DNA from: Ectobius pallidus
Lineage: Eukaryota; Arthropoda; Insecta; Blattodea; Ectobiidae
DNA: 64,000 nt
Direction of reading: 5' to 3'
Assembly (NCBI GenBank): GCA_964059195.1
Contig: CAXKWD010000015.1
Location: 2,542,001-2,606,000 of the forward strand
The notes under the pieces were generated by a model. It had not been told where the DNA came from and did not search any database. It worked only from the letters and a program-made list of their open reading frames with translations. Made by a program: the position numbers and the translations under genes. Each line of letters opens with the position of its first letter. Positions within the stretch are counted from its first letter, which is position 1. Shown here in pieces: positions 52,513 through 64,000 of the stretch.

Positions 52513-55375
52513 TTACGTACTTATTCGAGCTTTTATTGCAATTAATGTGTGATTGTAGAAATGTTTCTAGATGTGTTTTCATATGTGATTTATATCTCTG
52601 AATATCTTGAATTCCATCTATTAACAGTGAATATGACGATATTACATACTTATTCGAGCTCCTGTTACATACTATTGCATTTAATGTGAGTTTGTAGAAA
52701 TGTGTTTCCAGATGCGTAGTACGTTTCTGAATATCGCATATAGAGTCTTTAAACAGTGAATTTGATACTAATACAGCCTAATTCGAGTTCTTTTTGTGCT
52801 TATCGTGCTTTTTTCGGAATACGTATTTATGTGTGATTCATGTTTCTGAATATCGCGAATTCCATCTATAAACAGTGAATATGACAATATTACATACTTA
52901 TTTGAGCTCTTGTTACAAACTATTGCACTTAAAGTGAGTTTGTAGAAATGTTTCTTCAGATGCGTTGTACGTTTCTGAATATCACATATCAAACCTATAA
53001 ACGGTGAATTTGATGTTAATACAGCATTATTTAAGTTCCTTTGTACTTAATATGCAATTTCCTAAACGTGGTTTCATACATGATTTATGTCTCTGAATAT
53101 TTCGAATTCCATCTATAAACAGTGAATATGACGATATTACATACTTATTCGAGCTCCTGTTACATACTATTGCATTTAATGTGAGTTTGTAGAAATGTGT
53201 TTCCAGATGCGTTGTACGTTTCTGAATATCGCATATTGAAACTTTAAACAGAGAATTTGATACTAATATAGCCTAATTCGAGTTCTTATTGTACTTATTG
53301 TGCTATTTCCTAAATGTGTTGTCATATGTGATTTATGTTTCTGAACATCGCGAATTCCATCTATAAACAGTGAATATGACGATATTACGTACTTATTCGA
53401 GCTTTTATTGCAATTAATGTGTGAATGTATAAATGTTTCTAGATGTGTTTTCATATTCGATTTATATCTCTGAATATCTCGAACTCCATCTATAAACAGT
53501 GAATATGACGATATTACATTCTTATTCGAGCTCCTGTTACATACTACTGCATTTAATGTGAGTTTGTAGAAATGTGTTTCCAGATGCGTTGTACGTACTT
53601 GAATATTGCATATAGAGTCTTTAAACAGCGAATTTGATGCTAATACAGCCTAATTCGAGTTCTTTTTGTGCTTATTGTGCTTTTTTCGGAATGTGTATTC
53701 ATGTGTGATTCATGTTTCTGAATATCGCGAATTCCATCTATAAACAGTGAATATGACGATATTACATACTTATTTGAGCTCTTGTTACAAACAATTGCAC
53801 TTAAAGTGAGTTTGTAGAAATGTTTCTTCAGATGCGTTGTACGTTTCTGAATATCACATATTCAACCTATAAACGGTGAATTTGATGTTAATACAGCATT
53901 ATTCACGTTCCTTAGTACTTAATATGCAATTTCCTAAATGTGGTTTCATACGTGATTTATGTCTCTGAATATTTCGAATTCCATCTATAAACAGTGAATA
54001 TGACGATATTACATACTTCTTCGAGCTCCTGTTACATACTATTGCATTTAATGTGAGTTTGTAGAAATGTTTTTTCAGATGCGTTGTACGATTCTGAATA
54101 TCACATATTCAAATTATAAACGGTGAATTTGATGTTAATACAGCATTATTTAAGTTCCTTTGTACTTAATATGCAATTTCCTAAATGTGGTTTCATACAT
54201 GATTTATGTCTCTGAATATTTCGAATTCCATCTATAAACAGTGAATATGACGATATTACATACTTATTCGAGCTCCTGTTACATACTATTGCATTTAATG
54301 TGAGTTTGTAGAAATGTGTTTCCAGATGCGTTGTACGTTTCTGAATATCGCATATTGAAACTTTAAACAGAGAATTTGATACTAATATAGCCTAATTCGA
54401 GTTCTTATTGTACTTATTGTGCTATTTCCTAAATGTGTTGTCATATGTGATTTATGTTTCTGAACATCGCGTATTCCATCTATAAACAGTGAATATGACG
54501 ATATTACGTACTTATTCGAGCTTTTATTGCAATTAATGTGTGAATGTATAAATGTTTCTAGATGTGTTTTCATATGTGATTTATATCTCTGAATATCTCG
54601 AATTCCATCTATAAACAGTGAATATGACGATATTACATTCTTATTCGAGCTCCTGTTACATACTACTGCATTTAATGTGAGTTTGTAGAAATGTGTTTCC
54701 AGATGCGTTGTACGTACTTGAATATCGCATATAGAGTCTTTAAACAGTGAATTTGATACTAATACAGCCTAATTCGAGTTCTTTTTGTGCTTAGCGTGCT
54801 TTTTTCGGAATACGTATTCATGTGTGATTCATGTTTCTGAATATCGCGAATTCCATCTATAAACAGTGAATATGACGATATTACATACTTATTTGAGCTC
54901 TTGTTACAAACTATTGCACTTAAAGTGAGTTTGTAGAAATGTTTTTTCAGATGCGTTGTACGTTTCTGAATATCACATATTCAACCTATAAACGGTGAAT
55001 TTGATGTTAATACAGCATTATTCAAGTTCCTTTGTACTTAATATGCAATTTCCTAAATGTGGTTTCATACATGATTTATGTCTCTGAATATTTCGAATTC
55101 CATCTATAAACAGTGAATATGACGATATTACATACTTATTCGAGCTCCTGTTACATACTATTGCATTTAATGTGAGTTTGTAGAAATGTGTTTCCAGATG
55201 CGTTGTACGTTTCTGAATATCGCATATTGAAACTTTAAACAGTGAATTTGATACTAATATAGCCTAATTCGAGTTCTTATCGTACTTATTGTGCTATTTC
55301 TGAAATGTGTTTTCATATGTGATTTATGTTTCTGAACATCGCGAATTCCATCTATAAACAGTGAATATGACGATA
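52513..55375 (-). repeat. 2863-bp tandem duplication, copy 2
   Basis: Second copy of the block. Its boundary with copy 1 lies inside the chimeric monomer at 52391-52582. The upstream part on the minus strand is like the class at 49719 (tctagatg, atcttgaattcc, ctattaacag) and the downstream part is like the class at 55445 (ctatttctgaaatg, gaacatcgcg). The switch falls between about 52476 and 52556, where the two classes are almost identical. This is the product expected from unequal exchange between those two monomers. Confidence 0.83.
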
Positions 55376-57534
55376 TTACGTACTTATTCGAGCTTTTATT
55401 GCAATTAATGTGTGATTGTAAAAATGTTTCTACATGTGTTTTCATATGTGATTTATATCTCTGAATATCTCGAATTCCATCTATAAACAGTCAATATGAC
55501 GATATTACATACTTATTGGAGATCCTGTTACATACTATTGCATTTAATGTGAGTTTGTAGAAATGTGTTTCAGATGCGTTGTACGTTTCTGAATATCACG
55601 TATTCAACCTATAAACGGTGAATGTGATGCTATTAGAGCATTGTTCAAGTTCCTTTTGTACTTAATATGCAATTTCCTAAATGTGATTTCATATGTGATT
55701 TTTGTCTCTGATCAACTCGAATTCCATCTATAAACAGTGAATATGACGATATTATATACTTATTCGAGCTCCTGTTACATACTATTGTATTTAATGTGAG
55801 ATTGTACAAATGTGTTTACAGATGCGTTGTACGTTTCTGAATATCGCATATAGAGTCTTTAAACAGTGATTTTGATACTAATACAGCCTAATTCGAGTTC
55901 TTATTGTACTTATTGTGCTATTTCCAAAATGTGTTGTCATATGTGATTTATGTTTCTGAACATCGCGAATTCCATCTATAAACAGTGAATATGACGATAT
56001 TACGTACTTATTCGAGCTTTTATTGCAATTAATGTGTGATTGTAGAAATGTGTCTACTTGTGTTTTCATATGTGATTTATATCTCTGAATATCTCGAATT
56101 CCATCTATAAACAGTGAATATGACGATATTACATACTTATTCGAGCTCCTGTTACATACTACTGCATTTAATGTGAGTTTGTAGAAATGTGTTTCCAGAT
56201 GCGTTGTACGTACTTGAATATCGCATATAGAGTCTTTAAACAGTGAATTTGATACTAATACAGCCTAATTCGAGTTCTTTTTGTACTTATTGTGCTTTTT
56301 TCGGAATGTGTATTCATGTGTGATTCATAGTTCTAAATATCGCGAATTCCATCTATAAACAGTGAATATGACGATATTACATACTTATTTGAGCTCTTGT
56401 TACAAACTATTGCACTTAATGTGAGTTTGTAGAAATGTTTTTTCAGATGCGTTGTACGTTTCTGAATATCACATATTCAACCTATAAACGGTGAATTTGA
56501 TGTTAATACAGCATTATTCAAGTTCCTTTTGTACTTAATATGGAATTTCCTAAATGTGGTTTCATACGTGATTTATGTCTCTGAATATTTCGAATTCCAT
56601 CTAAAAACAGTGAATATGACGATATTACATACTTATTCGAGCACCTGTTACATACTATTGCATTTAATGTGAGTTTGTAGAAATATGTTTCCAGATGCGT
56701 TGTACGTACTTGAATATCGCATATAGAGTCTTTAAACAGTGAATTTGATGCTAATACAGCCTAATTCGAGTTCTTTTTGTGCTTATTGTGCTTTTTTCGG
56801 AATGTGTATTCATGTGTGATTCATGTTTCGTAATATCGCGAATTCCATCTTTAAACAGTGAATATGACGATATTACATACTTATTTGAGCTCCTGTTACA
56901 AACTATTGCACTTAAAGTGAGTTTGTAGATATGTTTCTTCAGATGCGTTGTACGTTTCTGAATATCACATATTCAACCTATAAACGGTGAATTTGATGTT
57001 AATACAGCATTATTCAAGTTCCTTAGTACTTAATATGCAATTTCCTAAATGTGGTTTCATACGTGATTTATGTCTCTGAATATTTCTAATTCCATCTATA
57101 AACAGTGAATATGACGATATTACATACTTCTTCGAGCTCCTGTTACATACTATTGCATTTAATGTGAGTTTGTAGAAATATATTTTCAGATGCGTTGTAC
57201 GATTCTGAATATCACATATTCAACCTATAAACGGTGAATTTCATGTTAATACAGCATTATTTAAGTTCCTTTGTACTTAATATGCAATTTCCTAAATGTG
57301 GTTTCATACATGATTTATGTCTCTGAATATTTCGAATTCCATCTATAAACTGTGAATATGACGATATTACATACTTATTCGAGCTCCTGTTACATACTAA
57401 TGCATTTAATGTGAGTTTGTAGAAATGTGTTTCCAGATGCGTTGTACGTACTTGAATATCGCATATAGAGTCTTTAAACAGTGAATTTGATACTAATACA
57501 GCCTAATTCGAGTTTTTTTGTACTTATTGTGCTT
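54400..57534 (-). repeat. 6466-bp-spaced duplication, copy 1
   Basis: Matches about 60866-64000 at an offset of 6466 bp (52 monomers). Shared private markers are gagcacctgttac (~56640 and ~63106), gaaatatgtttcc (~56680 and ~63146), gtagatatgtttc (~56933 and ~63399), gtttcgtaatatcg (~56824 and ~63290) and gagtttttttgtac (~57509 and ~63975). The open frames starting at 56069 and 62535 share the private change gtgtctacttg. The match runs to the window end, so its right limit is unknown. Confidence 0.8.
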
Positions 57535-59536
57535 TTTTCGGAATGTGTATTCATGTGTGATTCATGTTTCTGAATATCGCGAATTCCATCTATAAACAGT
57601 GAATATGACGATATTACATACTTATTTGAGCTCTTGTTACAAACTATTGCACTTAATGTGAGTTTGTAGAAATGTTTTTTCAGATGCGTTGTACGTTTCT
57701 GAATATCACATATTCAACCTATAAACGGTGAATTTGATGTTAATACAGCATTATTCAAGTTCCTTTTGTACTTAATATGGAATTTCCTAAATGTTTTTTC
57801 ATACGTGATTTATGTCTCTGAATATTTCGAATTCCATCTAAAAACAGTGAATATGACGATATTACATACTTATTCGAGCTCCTGTTACATACTATTGCAT
57901 TTAATGTGAGTTTGTAGAAATGTGTTTCCAGATGCGTTGTACGTTTCTGAATATCGCATATTGAAACTTTAAACAGAGAATTTGATACTAATATAGCCTA
58001 ATTCGAGTTCTTATTGTACTTATTGTGCTATTTCCTAAATGTGTTGTCATATGTGATTTATGTTTCTGAACATCGCGAATTCCATCTATAAACAGTGAAT
58101 ATGACGATATTACGTACTTATTCGAGCTTTTATTGCAATTAATGTGAGAATGTATAAATGTTTCTAGATGTGTTTTCATATGTGATTTATATCTCTGAAT
58201 ATCTCGAATTCCATCTATAAACAGTGAATATGACGATATTACATACTTATTCGAGCACCTGTTACATACTATTGCATTTAATGTGAGTTTGTAGAAATAT
58301 GTTTCCAGATGCGTTGTACGTACTTGAATATCGCATATAGAGTCTTTAAACAGTGAATTTGATTCTAATACAGCCTAATTCGTGTTCTTTTTGTGCTTAT
58401 TGTGCTTTTTTCGGAATGTGTATTCATGTGTGATTCATGTTTCTGAATATCGCGAATTCCATCTATAAACAGTGAATATGACGATATTACATACTTATTT
58501 GAGCTCTTGTTACAAACAATTGCACTTAAAGTGAGTTTGTAGAAATGTTTCTTCAGATGCGTTGTACGTTTCTGAATATCACATATTCAACCTATAAACG
58601 GTGAATTTGATGTTAATACAGCATTATTCAAGTTCCTTAGTACTTAATATGCAATTTCCTAAATGTGGTTTCATACGTGATTTATGTCTCTGAATATTTC
58701 GAATTCCATCTATAAACAGTGAATATGACGATATTACATACTTATTTGAGCTCTTGTTACAAACAATTGCACTTAAAGTGAGTTTGTAGAAATGTTTCTT
58801 CAGATGCGTTGTACGTTTCTGAATATCACATATTCAACCTATAAACGGTGAATTTGATGTTAATACAGCATTATTCAAGTTCCTTAGTACTTAATATGCA
58901 ATTTCCTAAATGTGGTTTCATACGTGATTTATGTCTCTGAATATTTCGAATTCCATCTATAAACAGTGAATATGACGATATTACATACTTCTTCGAGCTC
59001 CTGTTACATACTATTGCATTTAATGTGAGTTTGTAGAAATGTTTTTTCAGATGCGTTGTACGATTCTGAATATCACATATTCAACCTATAAACGGTGAAT
59101 TTGATGTTAATACAGCATTATTTAAGTTCCTTTGTACTTAATATGCAATTTCCTAAATGTGGTTTCATACATGATTTATGTCTCTGAATATTTCGAATTC
59201 CATCTATAAACAGTGAATATGACGATATTACATTCTTATTTGCGCTCTTGTTACAAACTATTGCACTTAAAGTGAGTTTGTAGAAATGTTTTTTCAGATG
59301 CGTTGTACGTTTCTGAATATCACATATTCAACCTATAAACGGTGAATTTGATGTTAATACAGCATTATTCAAGTTCCTTAGTACTTAATATGCAATTTCC
59401 TAAATCTGGTTTCATACGTGATTTATGTCTCTGAATATTTCGAATTCCATCTATAAACAGTGAATATGACGATATTACGTACTTATTCGAGCTTTTATTG
59501 CAATTAATGTGTGATTGTAGAAATGTTTCTAGATGT

Positions 59537-59780
59537 GTTTTCTTATGTGATTTATGATTCTGAATATAGCAAATTCCTTCTATAAACAGTGAATATGAAG
59601 ATATCTCATACTTTTCCAGCTCCAGATAATTTGTATTCCATTTAATGTGTGATTGTAGAAATCTGTTTATGGATGTGTTGTCCGTTTCTGAATTTCGCAT
59701 ACTCAAGCTTTAAGCAGTGAATTTTACGCTAATTCATCCTTATTCGAGTTCCTTTTGTACATTTTCTTCCAATTCCAAAA
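59537..59780 (-). repeat. Outlier Satellite 2 dimer (reverse copy 2)
   Basis: Third copy of the diverged dimer, with one visible change (gaatatagcaaattcc for gaatattgcaaattcc near 59564). It lies outside the inverted repeat, so it spread with a segmental duplication rather than only by the inversion. Beyond it, at about 58490-58960, a type A+B segment (cttatttgagctc, caattgcac, cttcagatg) occurs twice 248 bp apart, making the interval to the chimeric monomer at 58179 two monomers longer than at the other copies. Confidence 0.78.
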
Positions 59781-60865
59781 TGTGTTTTCATATGTGAATT
59801 ATGTTTCTGAGCATCGCGAATTCCATCTATAAACAGTGAATATGACGATATTACGTACTTATTCGAGCTTTTATTGCAATTAATGTGTGATTGTAGAAAT
59901 GTTTCTAGATGTGTTTTCATATGTGATTTATATCTCTGAATATCTTGAATTCCATCTATTAACAGTGAATATGACGATATTACATACTTATTCGAGCTCC
60001 TGTTACATACTATTGCATTTAATGTGAGTTTGTAGAAATGTGTTTCCAGATGCGTAGTACGTTTCTGAATATCGCATATAGAGTCTTTAAACAGTGAATT
60101 TGATACTAATACAGCCTAATTCGAGTTCTTTTTGTGCTTATCGTGCTTTTTTCGGAATACGTATTTATGTGTGATTCATGTTTCTGAATATCGCGAATTC
60201 CATCTATAAACAGTGAATATGACAATATTACATACTTATTTGAGCTCTTGTTACAAACTATTGCACTTAAAGTGAGTTTGTAGAAATGTTTTTTCAGATG
60301 CGTTGTACGTTTCTGAATATCACATATTCAACCTATAAACGGTGAATTTGATGTTAATACAGCATTATTCAAGTTCCTTAGTACTTAATATGCAATTTCC
60401 TAAATGTGGTTTCATACGTGATTTATGTCTCTGAATATTTCGAATTCCATCTATAAACAGTGAATATGACGATATTACATACTTCTTCGAGCTCCTGTTA
60501 CATACTATTGCATTTAATGTGAGTTTGTAGAAATGTTTTTTCAGATGCGTTGTACGATTCTGAATATCACATATTCAACCTATAAACGGTGAATTTGATG
60601 TTAATACAGCATTATTTAAGTTCCTTTGTACTTAATATGCAATTTCCTAAACGTGGTTTCATACATGATTTATGTCTCTGAATATTTCGAATTCCATCTA
60701 TAAACAGTGAATATGACGATATTACATACTTATTCGAGCTCCTGTTACATACTATTGCATTTAATGTGAGTTTGTAGAAATGTGTTTCCAGATGCGTTGT
60801 ACGTTTCTGAATATCGCATATTGAAACTTTAAACAGAGAATTTGATACTAATATAGCCTAATTCG

Positions 60866-63800
60866 AGTTCTTATTGTACTTATTGTGCTATTTCCTAAAT
60901 GTGTTGTCATATGTGATTTATGTTTCTGAACATCGCGTATTCCATCTATAAACAGTGAATATGACGATATTACGTACTTATTCGAGCTTTTATTGCAATT
61001 AATGTGTGAATGTATAAATGTTTCTAGATGTGTTTTCATATGTGATTTATATCTCTGAATATCTCGAATTCCATCTATAAACAGTGAATATGACGATATT
61101 ACATTCTTATTCGAGCTCCTGTTACATACTACTGCATTTAATGTGAGTTTGTAGAAATGTGTTTCCAGATGCGTTGTACGTACTTGAATATCGCATATAG
61201 AGTCTTTAAACAGTGAATTTGATACTAATACAGCCTAATTCGAGTTCTTTTTGTGCTTAGCGTGCTTTTTTCGGAATACGTATTCATGTGTGATTCATGT
61301 TTCTGAATATCGCGAATTCCATCTATAAACAGTGAATATGACGATATTACATACTTATTTGAGCTCTTGTTACAAACTATTGCACTTAAAGTGAGTTTGT
61401 AGAAATGTTTTTTCAGATGCGTTGTACGTTTCTGAATATCACATATTCAACCTATAAACGGTGAATTTGATGTTAATACAGCATTATTCAAGTTCCTTTG
61501 TACTTAATATGCAATTTCCTAAATGTGGTTTCATACATGATTTATGTCTCTGAATATTTCGAATTCCATCTATAAACAGTGAATATGACGATATTACATA
61601 CTTATTCGAGCTCCTGTTACATACTATTGCATTTAATGTGAGTTTGTAGAAATGTGTTTCCAGATGCGTTGTACGTTTCTGAATATCGCATATTGAAACT
61701 TTAAACAGTGAATTTGATACTAATATAGCCTAATTCGAGTTCTTATCGTACTTATTGTGCTATTTCTGAAATGTGTTTTCATATGTGATTTATGTTTCTG
61801 AACATCGCGAATTCCATCTATAAACAGTGAATATGACGATATTACGTACTTATTCGAGCTTTTATTGCAATTAATGTGTGATTGTAAAAATGTTTCTACA
61901 TGTGTATTCATATGTGATTTATATCTCTGAATATCTCGAATTCCATCTATAAACAGTCAATATGACGATATTACATACTTATTGGAGATCCTGTTACATA
62001 CTATTGCATTTAATGTGAGTTTGTAGAAATGTGTTTCAGATGCGTTGTACGTTTCTGAATATCACGTATTCAACCTATAAACGGTGAATGTGATGCTATT
62101 AGAGCATTGTTCAAGTTCCTTTTGTACTTAATATGCAATTTCCTAAATGTGTTTTCATATGTGATTTTTGTCTCTGATCAACTCGAATTCCATCTATAAA
62201 CAGTGAATATGACGATATTATATACTTATTCGAGCTCCTGTTACATATTATTGTATTTAATGTGAGATTGTACAAATGTGTTTACAGATGCGTTGTACGT
62301 TTCTGAATTACGCATATAGAGTCTTTAAACAGTGATTTTGATACTAATACAGCCTAATTCGAGTTCTTATTGTACTTATTGTGCTATTTCCAAAATGTGT
62401 TGTCATATGTGATTTATGTTTCTGAACATCGCGAATTCCATCTATAAACAGTGAATATGACGATATTACGTACTTATTCGAGCTTTTATTGCAATTAATG
62501 TGTGATTGTAGAAATGTGTCTACTTGTGTTTTCATATGTGATTTATATCTCTGAATATCTCGAATTCCATCTATAAACAGTGAATATGACGATATTACAT
62601 ACTTATTCGAGCTCCTGTTACATACTACTGCATTTAATGTGAGTTTGTAGAAATGTGTTTCCAGATGCGTTGTACGTACTTGAATATCGCATATAGAGTC
62701 TTTAAACAGTGAATTTGATACTAATACAGCCTAATTCGAGTTCTTTTTGTACTTATTGTGCTTTTTTCGGAATGTGTATTCATGTGTGATTCATAGTTCT
62801 AAATATCGCGAATTCCATCTATAAACAGTGAATATGACGATATTACATACTTATTTGAGCTCTTGTTACAAACTATTGCACTTAATGTGAGTTTGTAGAA
62901 ATGTTTTTTCAGATGCGTTGTACGTTTCTGAATATCACATATTCAACCTATAAACGGTGAATTTGATGTTAATACAGCATTATTCAAGTTCCTTTTGTTC
63001 TTAATATGGAATTTCCTAAATGTGGTTTCATACGTGATTTATGTCTCTGAATATTTCGAATTCCATCTAAAAACAGTGAATATGACGATATTACATACTT
63101 ATTCGAGCACCTGTTACATACTATTGCATTTAATGTGAGTTTGTAGAAATATGTTTCCAGATGCGGTGTACGTACTTGAATATTGCATATAGAGTCTTTA
63201 AACAGTGAATTTGATGCTAATACAGCCTAATTCGAGTTCTTTTTGTGCTTATTGTGCTTTTTTCGGAATGTGTATTCATGTGTGATTCATGTTTCGTAAT
63301 ATCGCGAATTCCATCTTTAAACAGTGAATATGACGATATTACATACTTATTTGAGCTCCTGTTACAAACTATTGCACTTAAAGTGAGTTTGTAGATATGT
63401 TTCTTCAGATGCGTTGTACGTTTCTGAATATCACATATTCAACCTATAAACGGTGAATTTGATGTTAATACAGCATTATTCAAGTTCCTTAGTACTTAAT
63501 ATGCAATTTCCTAAATGTGGTTTCATACGTGATTTATGTCTCTGAATATTTCGAATTCCATCTATAAACAGTGAATATGACGATATTACATACTTCTTCG
63601 AGCTCCTGTTACATACTATTGCATTTAATGTGAGTTTGTAGAAATATATTTTCAGATGCGTTGTACGATTCTGAATATCACATATTCAACCTATAAACGG
63701 TGAATTTCATGTTAATACAGCATTATTTAAGTTCCTTTGTACTTAATATGCAATTTCCTAAATGTGGTTTCATACATGATTTATGTCTCTGAATATTTCG

Positions 63801-64000
63801 AATTCCATCTATAAACTGTGAATATGACGATATTACATACTTATTCGAGCTCCTGTTACATACTAATGCATTTAATGTGAGTTTGTAGAAATGTGTTTCC
63901 AGATGCGTTGTACGTACTTGAATATCGCATATAGAGTCTTTAAACAGTGAATTTGATACTAATACAGCCTAATTCGAGTTTTTTTGTACTTATTGTGCTT
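60866..64000 (-). repeat. 6466-bp-spaced duplication, copy 2
   Basis: Partner of 54400-57534, truncated by the window edge. Visible differences include gtgtattcatatg near 61906 where the partner has gtgttttcatatg, gaattacgcatat near 62307 where the partner has gaatatcgc, and gatgcggtgtacg near 63161 where the partner has gatgcgttgtacg. Confidence 0.78.

Larger units (their letters stand above)
46415..64000 (-). repeat. Satellite 2 array, reverse orientation
   Basis: Same A/B dimer array as 19519-46414, read on the minus strand, and continuing past the window end. Chimeric monomers start on the minus strand at 62535, 61911, 61039, 59920, 59544, 58179, 56069, 55445, 54573, 53454, 52582, 51710, 50591, 49719, 49343, 48225 and 47106. 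Their spacing is again always an odd number of monomers (5, 7, 9, 3, 11, 17, 5, 7, 9, 7, 7, 9, 7, 3, 9, 9). No genes, mobile elements or unique sequence interrupt it. Confidence 0.97.

Noticed and set aside
1..64000. CENP-B box or telomere repeat
   Set aside because: I saw no TTCG....A..CGGG-type box and no TTAGGG or related tract.

Overview
This 64 kb window is satellite DNA from end to end. I find no convincing protein-coding gene, RNA gene, transposon, CRISPR array, promoter or terminator. Open frames are short, recur with the satellite period, and are most simply by-products of the repeats. The AT-rich sequence, two long tandem arrays, nested higher-order repeat (HOR) structure and lack of genes point to eukaryotic heterochromatin (pericentromeric, subtelomeric or an interstitial block). 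The taxon cannot be named from the sequence.

Layout: (1) positions 1-19515 hold Satellite 1, a HOR of about 828 bp with 23 landmark copies in the window. Each unit is built from diverged ~33-bp elements carrying the motif attgctaggcaac, two ~263-bp blocks of these elements, and one ~110-bp non-repetitive core that hardly varies. (2) At 19516-19518 Satellite 1 joins Satellite 2 over a 3-bp shared sequence. (3) Positions 19519-46414 hold Satellite 2 in forward orientation. Its ~124.5-bp monomers alternate as types A and B (dimer ~249 bp), interrupted by A/B chimeric monomers that define a variable HOR of roughly 25 to 41 monomers. (4) At 46414/46415 the orientation flips without microhomology. 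(5) Positions 46415-64000 hold Satellite 2 in reverse orientation. The flanks of the flip form a multi-kilobase inverted repeat whose arms are separated by a 1446-bp spacer of the same satellite.

The window records array turnover: tandem gain and loss of 1-3 monomers, segmental duplications of 2863, 4230 and 6466 bp in Satellite 2 and multi-unit copies in Satellite 1, chimeric monomers at crossover points, and small deletions next to the Satellite 1/2 boundary. The most interesting points are the invariant core and RFX X-box-like palindromes in Satellite 1, the chimeric monomers that set the Satellite 2 HOR, and the inversion with its inverted-repeat arms.
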